In this document: positions 1 to 4,678 of the stretch, piece by piece | Numbering within the stretch: position 1 is the stretch's first letter | Layout of the letters: each line of letters starts with the position of its first letter | NCBI GenBank assembly: GCA_005883365.1 | Contig: VAXA01000075.1 | Location: forward strand, 1-5,973 | DNA length: 5,973 nucleotides | Direction of reading: 5' to 3' | Origin: Actinomycetota bacterium | GTDB lineage: Bacteria; Actinomycetota; Thermoleophilia; Gaiellales; Gaiellaceae | Notes under the pieces: generated by a model | Told to the model about the DNA's origin: nothing | What the model saw: only the letters and a program-made list of their open reading frames with translations | The model's database searches: none | Program-made: the position numbers and the translations under genes

Positions 1-48
1 GCCGCGTGCCGCGGCGATCTCGAGGGCGAGTGGGGGACGGGGACGCAT
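1..48 (-). CDS. Possible 5' end of a leftward gene, truncated by the window edge
   Basis: An open frame reads leftward from an ATG at 48 off the window edge, giving 16 residues that begin MRPRPPLALEIAAARG. Codon third positions are GC-rich. A TACCCT hexamer at 60-55 (minus strand) ends 6 bases before the ATG and there is no ribosome-binding site, the same layout as the leaderless starts elsewhere in this window. An in-frame GTG at 66 is an alternative start. The fragment is far too short to assign a family, and it could be a chance open frame. Confidence 0.2.
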   Translation of the reverse strand, partial: MRPRPPLALEIAAARG

Positions 49-111
49 CCGGCGAGGGTATGCCACGCCGCGCACGACGAGCCTCTTCAAGACACGCCTG
101 CACGGGACTAC

Positions 112-139
112 TTGCGGATTACCCAACCTGCTCTACACT
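112..139 (+). promoter_or_regulatory. Sigma-70-type promoter for the repeat-protein gene, probably leaderless
   Basis: A -35-like TTGCGG (112-117) and a -10-like TACACT (134-139) are separated by 16 bases. The -10 ends 7 bases before the ATG at 147, so transcription would start at or within a few bases of the start codon. No Shine-Dalgarno sequence lies in the gap. TACACT fits the TANNNT pattern of actinobacterial -10 elements. The start-site position is inferred. Confidence 0.55.
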
Positions 140-146
140 TATTGAC

Positions 147-833
147 ATGGCCGAGAAGCCTCGCTACCAGGCGCTCGCCTCGATCGACCCGCGGGAACTC
201 GCGAAGTTCCAGGCCGGAATCCGCAAGCGCTATACCGACGAGCAGATCGTCGCGGAGATCGTCGCGTCTGCCGAGCGGCTCGGACGCTCGCCGACGATGC
301 GGGAGTTCGCCGCCGACGCCGAGACCGCGGTGCATCCGCAGACGGTGATCGAGCACTTCGGATCGTGGAACGCGGCCAAGCGCGCCGCCGGGCTCGTGCC
401 GCGTCGCTTCGCGACGCGCGAGGAGCTGGTAGGCCTCCTGCGGACGCTTGGTGACGAGCTCGGCCGGCCACCCACCGCGCGGGACATCGACGAGCACAAG
501 GGGCGCCTGCCCTCGAAGTCGCTCTACTGGCACACGTTCGGCTCGCTCACGAACGCGCTGCGCGAGGCCGGGTTCGACGTGCCGGTGGGGGAGGAGAGGC
601 TCGAGCGGGCGGTCGACCAGGGGGTCGCGCTCGCAGAGCGACTCGGACGGCTGCCGAAGTTCGCGGACTGGGCGGAGGCCCGCCGCCAGGACGAGTCGTT
701 CCTCACGGAATGGCAGGTCTACCGCATGTTCGACGCGCGCCGCGGCGCTTGGTCGACGTTCCAGTTCCTCGTTCGCCGGCGACTCTCGGAGCAGGGGCGA
801 GACGTAGCGAGCGACGGGACGCTGCGGGCCTGA
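147..833 (+). CDS. Protein of three homing-endonuclease-associated (HNH-type) repeats, likely DNA-binding
   Basis: This 228-residue soluble protein is made of three diverged copies of the repeat often found beside HNH homing endonucleases. Copies span about residues 29-84, 88-143 and 149-210. Each has a helix ending in LGRSP, LGRPP or LGRLP; the first two close with FGSWNAAKRAAGL and FGSLTNALREAGF, and the third is degenerate (GAWSTFQFLV). In this family the repeats are thought to form helical DNA-binding modules. No HNH or other nuclease motif is visible, so a stand-alone DNA-binding or regulatory protein is the better guess. The frame stays open upstream to a GTG at 6, but that extension is low-complexity, Arg/Gly-rich and contains the promoter, so the ATG at 147 was chosen. 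The gene converges on the amidotransferase gene with 6 bases between stops. Family assignment is fairly secure; function is not known. Confidence 0.85.
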   Translation: MAEKPRYQALASIDPRELAKFQAGIRKRYTDEQIVAEIVASAERLGRSPTMREFAADAETAVHPQTVIEHFGSWNAAKRAAGLVPRRFATREELVGLLRTLGDELGRPPTARDIDEHKGRLPSKSLYWHTFGSLTNALREAGFDVPVGEERLERAVDQGVALAERLGRLPKFADWAEARRQDESFLTEWQVYRMFDARRGAWSTFQFLVRRRLSEQGRDVASDGTLRA

Positions 834-839
834 AACGCC

Positions 840-1640
840 CTACGCGGCGGTGGCCGCGATCGCGGCAAGCCGCGCGAGGCAGTGAGCGCTTTCACCGGGC
901 GCGCGGACGGCGGGCAGCGTCCTCTCTTCGGTGTAGTTGCGATCGGGGCGGAAGCGGGCAGTCCGCGCGACGCGGCCCGAGCGAAGTGCGAGGAACGTCC
1001 CGTCCCGCACCTCGCTCACGCGGAGCCGTACGCCGGTGTATTCGGCGGCGACCTCGAGCGCGGTGCGGTTCGAGGCGAAGAAGATCTCGTCCCGCCCTCG
1101 CCCGAGCCAGAGCGGCCGCCCGACGCCGCGGGCGGCAAAGAGCGTTCCCGGCTCGCGCTGGTCGAGCCAGGCGGTCGCCATCGAGCCGGCGAGCGCCTCG
1201 AGCGCCCGCGGCTCGTTCCGCGAGTGGGCGGCGAGCGCGAAGATCGCCTCGGAGTCGACGGTCATCCGTGGCTCGGCACGCGCGCAGGAGTAGGGGGCGA
1301 GCAGCTCGTCGTCGTTGACGATGATCCCGTTGTGGATGCCGACAACCGGTCCGTGCCGCACGGGGTGGTTGTTGGCCGGGATCGACGGATGGCCCTTGGT
1401 GTAGTCGCGCACGTGGACGAGGAGCTCAGTGGCGTGGTCCGGCACGCGGATGCGGTCGAGCAGGAGGCTTGCGGGCGTCCGCTGCTTCGTGACCACGGGA
1501 TACTCCTCGTGCCCGCCGCGATATGCGTACCCGACCGCGTCCGCGCCGCGGTCGGCGATCCCGGCCAGGAGCGCCTGCGCGGCGAGCGTGCGGTCGACGC
1601 TGCACCGCGGCGAGAGGCTATATCCGGCGATTCCGCACAT
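840..1640 (-). CDS. Free-standing class II glutamine amidotransferase (Ntn-type) domain protein
   Basis: The 266-residue product begins MCGIAGYSL, so removal of Met1 would expose Cys2 as the N-terminal nucleophile typical of class II (GFAT/PurF/AsnB-type) glutaminases. Other family motifs follow in order: RGADAVGY (31-38), HVRDYTKG (76-83) in the place of the glutamine-binding arginine segment, NNHP (90-93), HNGIIVND (103-110) with the oxyanion Asn-Gly, and VDSEAIF (128-134). The domain would release ammonia from glutamine. No SIS, PRTase or synthetase domain is attached, so the acceptor substrate is unknown; the protein may act with a partner or as a glutaminase-like enzyme. The frame is open 19 codons further upstream, but the Cys2 requirement fixes the start at 1640. 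An AGGA at 1647-1644 is only 3 bases from the ATG, so the ribosome-binding site is weak. The gene is divergent from the first sigma gene. Confidence 0.88.
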   Translation of the reverse strand: MCGIAGYSLSPRCSVDRTLAAQALLAGIADRGADAVGYAYRGGHEEYPVVTKQRTPASLLLDRIRVPDHATELLVHVRDYTKGHPSIPANNHPVRHGPVVGIHNGIIVNDDELLAPYSCARAEPRMTVDSEAIFALAAHSRNEPRALEALAGSMATAWLDQREPGTLFAARGVGRPLWLGRGRDEIFFASNRTALEVAAEYTGVRLRVSEVRDGTFLALRSGRVARTARFRPDRNYTEERTLPAVRAPGESAHCLARLAAIAATAA

Positions 1641-1749
1641 CCGTCCTGGCGAAGCCTTTCTCCATATCGGTACTTGTTCCCTTCCACCGTAGGACAAGTT
1701 GGTTAGGGCTTTCTAAAGCCAAATCGACGCAGAGCCGATACACGCCGCG
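1641..1749. promoter_or_regulatory. Divergent promoter region with a palindrome (GGCTTT-CT-AAAGCC)
   Basis: This 109-base gap separates the divergent amidotransferase and sigma genes. A 6-bp perfect inverted repeat with a 2-base centre lies at 1707-1720. If the sigma transcript starts at its ATG (1750), the palindrome covers about -43 to -30, the -35 position, where no good -35 hexamer is seen. It is 67-80 bases upstream of the amidotransferase start. On the minus strand a TTGTCC at 1697-1692 could be a -35 for the amidotransferase, but the best -10 candidate (TACCGA, 1672-1667) is spaced 19 bases away. An operator role is inferred. Confidence 0.35.
1737..1744 (+). promoter_or_regulatory. Possible -10 element of a leaderless sigma-gene transcript
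   Basis: GATACA (1737-1742) ends 7 bases before the ATG at 1750; the alternative register TACACG (1739-1744) ends 5 bases before it. The bases between contain no Shine-Dalgarno sequence, and an in-frame TAA at 1714 together with the lack of another start codon fixes translation at 1750. The hexamer match is modest and no -35 is evident. Confidence 0.28.
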
Positions 1750-2619
1750 ATGGAGCATTCCTTTGCGGCGGAGGGAACGGCCGCCGAGCACGCGCCGGCC
1801 GAGGATCCGCTAAAGCTCTACGTGCGCCAGATTGGCGGCGGCGCCCTGCTCACACGCGAGGAGGAGCGCGAGCTCGCGCGCCGGAAGGACGCGGGCGACG
1901 AAGAGGCGAAACGCCGGCTGATCGAGTCGAACCTTCGGCTCGTGATGTCGATCACGCGCAACTACACGAAGGCCAACGTCCCGCTGCTCGACCTGATCCA
2001 GGAGGGCAATCTCGGTCTGATCCGCGCCGTCGAGAAGTTCGACTATCGCCTCGGCTACAAGCTTTCGACGTATGCGACCTGGTGGATTCGCCAGGCGATC
2101 ACGCGCGCCCTTGCCGACCAGGGACGGACGATCCGGCTGCCAGTGCACGTCGCCGACCAGGTGCGGCGGCTGCTTCGCGCCCGTCGCCAGCTGGCGCAGA
2201 AACTCAACCGCGAGCCCTCGCTCGCCGAGCTCGCACGCGAGACGCAGCTGAGCGAGGAGCGCGTGCTCGAGCTGCTCGAGCTCGTCGAGAATCCGGTCAG
2301 CCTCGAGACGCCGGTCGGAGACGGCGAGAGTCTGTACGGCGACCTGATCGAGGACGTCAACTCAGTCGCGCCGCACGAGCAGTCGGCACAGCAGGCGCGG
2401 GGGAGGGAGGTCGCGGGAGCGCTCGAACAGCTGAACCCCCGCATGCGCCGTGTGCTCTCGCTGCGCTTCGGCCTGGACGGCCAGCCTCCGCAGACACTCG
2501 AAGAGGTGGGGACGCAGCTCGGCATCACGCGCGAGCGCGTCCGTCAGCTCGAGACGCGAGCGCTGCGCGAGCTACGCCTCGCGGCCCCCGGTCTAGAGCA
2601 CTATCTGCGCGCCGAGTAA
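1750..2619 (+). CDS. RNA polymerase sigma-70 factor, short type without region 1.1
   Basis: The 289-residue protein is a sigma-70-family factor that directs RNA polymerase to promoters. Region 1.2 is at about 19-48 ([11 protein letters not shown]...LLTREEE). Region 2 is at 53-133, with [18 protein letters not shown] at 81-98 and the -10-recognising [19 protein letters not shown] at 106-124. Region 3 is at about 134-210. Region 4 is at about 215-275, with the -35-recognising helix-turn-helix [20 protein letters not shown] at 249-268. It lacks the autoinhibitory region 1.1 and has only about 18 residues before region 1.2, which fits a group 2 (non-essential, primary-like) factor, though group 1 cannot be excluded. 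The start at 1750 is the first possible one after an in-frame stop at 1714. The gene is divergent from the amidotransferase and convergent with a second sigma gene. Similar -10 and -35 readers imply overlapping promoter sets. Confidence 0.93.
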   Translation: MEHSFAAEGTAAEHAPAEDPLKLYVRQIGGGALLTREEERELARRKDAGDEEAKRRLIESNLRLVMSITRNYTKANVPLLDLIQEGNLGLIRAVEKFDYRLGYKLSTYATWWIRQAITRALADQGRTIRLPVHVADQVRRLLRARRQLAQKLNREPSLAELARETQLSEERVLELLELVENPVSLETPVGDGESLYGDLIEDVNSVAPHEQSAQQARGREVAGALEQLNPRMRRVLSLRFGLDGQPPQTLEEVGTQLGITRERVRQLETRALRELRLAAPGLEHYLRAE

Positions 2620-2636
2620 GCCGTCCCGCCGCCCCT

Positions 2637-3710
2637 TTAGGGCGCAGCAACCATTTGCATCTCACGCAGGTTGGCTAGACGGCGGAGGGAGTCGAGCTCG
2701 ATCTGGCGCACGCGCTCCCGGGTGAGCCCGAGGCGCTTCCCGATTTCCTCGAGCGTCTTCGGCTCCTCGTCGATCAGCCCGTAGCGGAGGATGAGCACCT
2801 GCCGTTCGCGGTCCGACAGCGCCTGGAGCGCGACCGCGAGGGCCTGGCTGCGGAGTGCGCCTTCGACCCGCTCCTCGGGCAACGGATCGTCGCCCGCGAC
2901 GAAGTCGCCGAAGACGGCGTCTTCCTGGTCGCCGACGGGCTGGTCGAGGCTCGCGGATGCCCGGGCCGCCGACCGCACCTCGCGCGCCTGCTCGATCGGC
3001 AGCGACGCCTCGGTTGCGATCTCGTCGAGCGTCGGCTCGCGGCCGAGTTCCATCCAGAGTGTCCGTTCGGCCCGGTTCATCTTCTGCATCCGCTCGACGA
3101 TGTGGACGGGCATGCGGATCGTCCGCGCCTTGTCGGCGAGCGCGCGCGCGACCGCTTGCCTGATCCACCAGGTCGCGTAGGTCGAGAACTTGAAGCCGCG
3201 GCGCCAGTCGAACTTCTCGACGGCGCGGATCAGGCCTAGCGTGCCTTCCTGGATCAGGTCGAGGAAGGGAAGACCCTGGTTGCGGTAGTTCTTCGCGATC
3301 GAGACGACGAGGCGGAGGTTCGACTGGATCATCCGCTGCTTCGCGGTCGGGTCGCCACGCTCGATGCGCTTGGCAAGCTCGACCTCCTGCGCGGCCGTGA
3401 GCAGCTGGTGGCGGCCGGCCTCGCGCAGGAAGAGCTGCAGCGCGTCGGTCGTGGTCTCGAGCGGCTGCGCTACCGGCGGCGGCTCCTTCTCCGGCTCAGG
3501 CTCGGGCTCGGCTTCCGGCGCGGCGAGCAACTCGATGCCCCGTCGGTCGAGCTCCTGATAGACGGCCTCTGTCTCGAGAGCGTCGAGCTCGAGGGGTTCC
3601 AGCACTTCGACCAGCTCGACCTGGCGCAGCTGTCCGCTCGACTCCGACGCCTCGAGCAGCGTCGCGAGCTCCTCGCTGGCGAGGATCGACTCCATCTCGA
3701 CCGTGGTCAC
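2637..3710 (-). CDS. RNA polymerase sigma-70 factor with region 1.1-like N-terminus, primary (RpoD/SigA) type
   Basis: The 357-residue protein starts with a region-1.1-like helical segment (about residues 10-63, [20 protein letters not shown] and following) and an acidic/proline linker rich in Glu-Pro (66-83). Region 1.2 is at 87-120. Region 2 is at 123-203, including [18 protein letters not shown] (151-168) and [19 protein letters not shown] (176-194). Region 3 is at 204-285, and region 4 ends with [20 protein letters not shown] (319-338). Region 1.1 and the close match to housekeeping sequence in 2.4 and 4.2 suggest a primary or primary-like factor, but paralogues of this architecture exist, so rpoD is not asserted. 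The start is GTG at 3710, supported by GAGGGGG at 3722-3716, 5 bases away; an ATG five codons inside (3695) has no comparable signal. A 456-base regulatory-looking region lies upstream, and the gene converges on the other sigma gene. Confidence 0.93.
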   Translation of the reverse strand: MTTVEMESILASEELATLLEASESSGQLRQVELVEVLEPLELDALETEAVYQELDRRGIELLAAPEAEPEPEPEKEPPPVAQPLETTTDALQLFLREAGRHQLLTAAQEVELAKRIERGDPTAKQRMIQSNLRLVVSIAKNYRNQGLPFLDLIQEGTLGLIRAVEKFDWRRGFKFSTYATWWIRQAVARALADKARTIRMPVHIVERMQKMNRAERTLWMELGREPTLDEIATEASLPIEQAREVRSAARASASLDQPVGDQEDAVFGDFVAGDDPLPEERVEGALRSQALAVALQALSDRERQVLILRYGLIDEEPKTLEEIGKRLGLTRERVRQIELDSLRRLANLREMQMVAAP

Positions 3711-3767
3711 TAGTTCCCCCTCAAGTCGGCGCTCCTGGACGTGGTTCCCGCCTGGTGAAGCTACCCA

Positions 3768-3845
3768 AACACGCCGACCCCCTGCGAATCAAGTCCCGTG
3801 CACGATAAGCAATGTTATGTCAAGTAGCAGGAGAACACGCCGACC
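3768..3845. repeat. 12-bp direct repeat AACACGCCGACC, two copies
   Basis: Identical copies lie at 3768-3779 and 3834-3845, 66 bases start to start, in the upstream region of the long sigma gene. On that gene's strand the copies read GGTCGGCGTGTT and lie about 58-69 and 124-135 bases before its GTG. Two exact 12-mers in about 450 bases are not expected by chance at ordinary composition, although GC bias makes this less striking. A paired regulator-binding site is one reading. Confidence 0.5.
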
Positions 3846-3864
3846 GGGTCTCCCTCCCGCCCAC

Positions 3865-3935
3865 TTATCCACAGGATGCACAGAGGGCTGTGGAAATGTT
3901 GATTATTCAACGATCGCAAATTGCGGGTTTTTCGT
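3865..3935. other. DnaA-box cluster next to an AT-rich stretch
   Basis: TTATCCACA (3865-3873) is a perfect consensus DnaA box. GGATGCACA (3874-3882) abuts it and matches TTATNCACA except at the first two positions. On the minus strand ATTTCCACA (3897-3889) resembles a weak box. The perfect and weak boxes include a 7-bp inverted repeat, TCCACAG (3868-3874) and CTGTGGA (3888-3894). The adjoining 3894-3935 is 27 of 42 A/T in an otherwise very GC-rich window. Another near-match, TCGTCCACA, lies at 4083-4075 (minus). This could be a DnaA-regulated promoter, a DnaA-titrating site or an origin-like element; no dnaA or dnaN gene is in the window. Confidence 0.45.
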
Positions 3936-3940
3936 CCCCT

Positions 3941-3976
3941 GACACCCTTGCGAGGTGTCCGGAGAGGCCATACATT
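3941..3976 (+). promoter_or_regulatory. Sigma-70 promoter with inverted repeat bracketing the -35
   Basis: TTGCGA (3948-3953) and TACATT (3971-3976) are spaced exactly 17 bases apart. They resemble the promoter at 112-139 (TTGCGG and TACACT). The -35 lies between the arms of a perfect 6-bp inverted repeat, GACACC (3941-3946) and GGTGTC (3954-3959), which could be an operator. Transcription would start near 3983, about 184 bases before the two-TM gene's ATG, or could produce a short RNA ending at the T-run at 4105-4111. Confidence 0.42.
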
Positions 3977-3982
3977 CCCTCT

Positions 3983-4111
3983 TGCGCCGAGCACGGCGCG
4001 GGAGTAGGACGAAGCAGCACCGAGAGGTCGTACGAGGCGGCTCGCAAGAGTCGAAGCGGAAAGTCGACCGGCGCTGTGGACGAAACCGCGACCGGCTCGG
4101 CGAATTTTTTT
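3983..4111 (+). ncRNA. Candidate small RNA or structured leader
   Basis: The stretch runs from the predicted start of the promoter at 3948-3976 to a T7 tract at 4105-4111. It opens with a perfect 6-bp hairpin, GCGCCG-AGCA-CGGCGC (3984-3999). Just before the T-run, CGCTG (4072-4076) can pair with CGGCG (4098-4102) using one G-U pair, which could make a weak intrinsic terminator. No known RNA family is recognised. The segment may simply be untranslated leader for the two-TM gene or not be transcribed at all. Confidence 0.2.
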
Positions 4112-4153
4112 GGTCCGCCCTGCCCTCCCGCGGCGCGCCGATCCGGCCTCGAC

Positions 4154-4159
4154 TACGAT
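4154..4159 (+). promoter_or_regulatory. -10-like element (TACGAT) for a leaderless two-TM gene
   Basis: TACGAT fits TANNNT and ends 7 bases before the ATG at 4167. The intervening bases (CGGCGCG) contain no ribosome-binding site. No -35 match is seen at 16-18 bases, which is common for actinobacterial leaderless promoters. Confidence 0.38.
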
Positions 4160-4166
4160 CGGCGCG

Positions 4167-4388
4167 ATGCAGCTCCCTCCGCGTCCGCCGAGCATCGACC
4201 AGGGTGTGATCGCGCTCGTGTGGGCGGTCGTCCTCGGCACCTACATCTACTTCGGCCTTCTCGCGGTCGGAGCAAGCGCCGCCACGGCGATCGTGCTCGC
4301 CCTAGTCTCGTTCGCCGGGATCTGGCTGCTCGTGCGCCTCCGCGGCGAGGAGACTCCGCTGCGCCGCCGGCCGGACCGGCGGTCCTAA
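4167..4388 (+). CDS. Small two-TM membrane protein of unknown function, 73 residues
   Basis: The product has a short proline-rich N-terminus (MQLPPRPPSI), two hydrophobic segments at about 13-34 and 38-57 separated by a brief Gly/Ala-Ser turn, and a basic C-terminal tail (RLRG...LRRRPDRRS). By the positive-inside rule both ends probably face the cytoplasm, as a hairpin in the membrane. The frame is open upstream to a TTG at 4110, but that 19-residue extension is not membrane-like and would start inside the T-run, so the ATG at 4167 is preferred. It could be transcribed leaderlessly from the -10 at 4154-4159 or with a long leader from 3948-3976. It converges on the 60-residue gene with 4 bases between stops. 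No family recognised. Confidence 0.68.
   Translation: MQLPPRPPSIDQGVIALVWAVVLGTYIYFGLLAVGASAATAIVLALVSFAGIWLLVRLRGEETPLRRRPDRRS
4373..4385 (+). terminator. Possible hairpin GGACC-GGC-GGTCC at the two-TM stop codon
   Basis: A perfect 5-bp inverted repeat with a 3-base loop covers the last codons of the two-TM gene and ends directly before its TAA. There is no T-tract. A further 8-bp inverted repeat, GCCGCCGG (4363-4370) and CCGGCGGC (4402-4409), spans the convergent junction. In such GC-rich sequence these may be incidental; a bidirectional T-less terminator is possible. Confidence 0.22.
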
Positions 4389-4392
4389 CCCG

Positions 4393-4575
4393 CTACGCGG
4401 CCCGGCGGCCGGGCCGGTGCGAGGCCAGTGCGAAGACGAGCTTCCGGGCGAGCTCGCTGCCGAGCTCCATGTCGAGCCGCTCCCGCGCCTGGACGGCCCG
4501 CGGGTCGAGGCTCTCGAGGTGTGCGGCGAGCAGCCGCATTCCCCGATGATTCGTCTCCTGGGCCAAGACGTTCAT
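4393..4575 (-). CDS. Small hypothetical protein, 60 residues
   Basis: The protein is soluble and probably helical, with heptad-like Leu/Ala spacing (LLAAHLESLDPRAVQARERL, then ELARKLVFALA) and a basic tail (RPGRRAA). No family is recognised. A clear Shine-Dalgarno GAGGA at 4585-4581 lies 5 bases before the ATG, the main reason to regard it as real. Upstream on the same strand are a GGGG-ACATA-CCCC inverted repeat (4592-4604 in plus-strand reading) and the strong hairpin at 4629-4669. It may have its own promoter near 4600-4584 or depend on readthrough from the four-TM gene. Its end abuts the two-TM gene. Confidence 0.55.
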   Translation of the reverse strand: MNVLAQETNHRGMRLLAAHLESLDPRAVQARERLDMELGSELARKLVFALASHRPGRRAA

Positions 4576-4628
4576 CCCAGTCCTCTATATCGGGGACATA
4601 CCCCTTTAGCGTGATCCCTCCCGGCAGG

Positions 4629-4669
4629 GATCCGCGGCCGCCTTCACCCGTTTGAGGCGGCCGCGGATC
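4629..4669 (-). terminator. Strong 15-bp-stem hairpin after the four-TM gene
   Basis: GATCCGCGGCCGCCT (4629-4643) and its exact reverse complement (4655-4669) flank an 11-base loop. It starts 9 bases beyond the four-TM gene's stop on the minus strand and 54 bases before the 60-residue gene. There is no U-tract on either strand, so it would be a T-less terminator of the kind proposed for actinobacteria, an attenuator, or an mRNA 3'-end stabiliser. Each arm itself contains the palindromes CCGCGG and GCGGCCGC, so a protein-binding role is also possible. Confidence 0.5.
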
Positions 4670-4678
4670 GGTGCTTCG

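Larger units (their letters stand above)
3711..4166. other. 456-base intergenic region without a convincing gene
   Basis: This region separates the divergent long sigma gene and the two-TM gene. The open frames that cross it have shadow-like composition (Arg/Ser/Pro/Ala-rich, no domain). It contains the sigma gene's ribosome-binding site, a 12-bp direct repeat, a DnaA-box cluster, an AT-rich stretch with small palindromes (for example CGCAAATTGCG, 3915-3925), a promoter with an inverted repeat around its -35, a GC hairpin and a run of seven T. I saw no tRNA, tmRNA, SRP RNA or RNase P RNA signature. No complete sigma-70 promoter for the minus-strand sigma gene could be assigned. Confidence 0.7.

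Noticed and set aside
6..146. In-frame GTG-started N-terminal extension of the repeat protein
   Set aside because: The extension is Arg/Gly-rich and overlaps a good promoter, and the domain-containing part begins after the ATG at 147.
853..866. Perfect 14-bp palindrome GCCGCGATCGCGGC in the end of the amidotransferase gene
   Set aside because: It encodes an Ala-rich tail, and a palindrome of this length is likely by chance in several kilobases of GC-rich DNA.
882..1706. A 274-codon open frame on the plus strand antisense to the amidotransferase gene
   Set aside because: Its product has no recognisable domain and a GC-biased shadow composition, while the opposite strand encodes clear class II amidotransferase motifs.
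3795..3823. Perfect TTGACA (3823-3818, minus) as -35 of the long sigma gene
   Set aside because: No -10-like hexamer lies at 16-19 bases (the sequence there is CACGGG-like); the nearby TAACAT and TATCGT lack a matching -35.
3941..4111. Known housekeeping RNA (tRNA, SRP RNA, RNase P RNA, tmRNA)
   Set aside because: Short resemblances such as GGAGAGG and GAAAGTC were seen, but no T-loop, SRP tetraloop region or RNase P core was found.
3812..4549. A 245-codon plus-strand open frame across the intergenic region
   Set aside because: Its sequence is Arg/Ser/Pro/Ala-rich without domains and overlaps better-supported genes in other frames on both strands.
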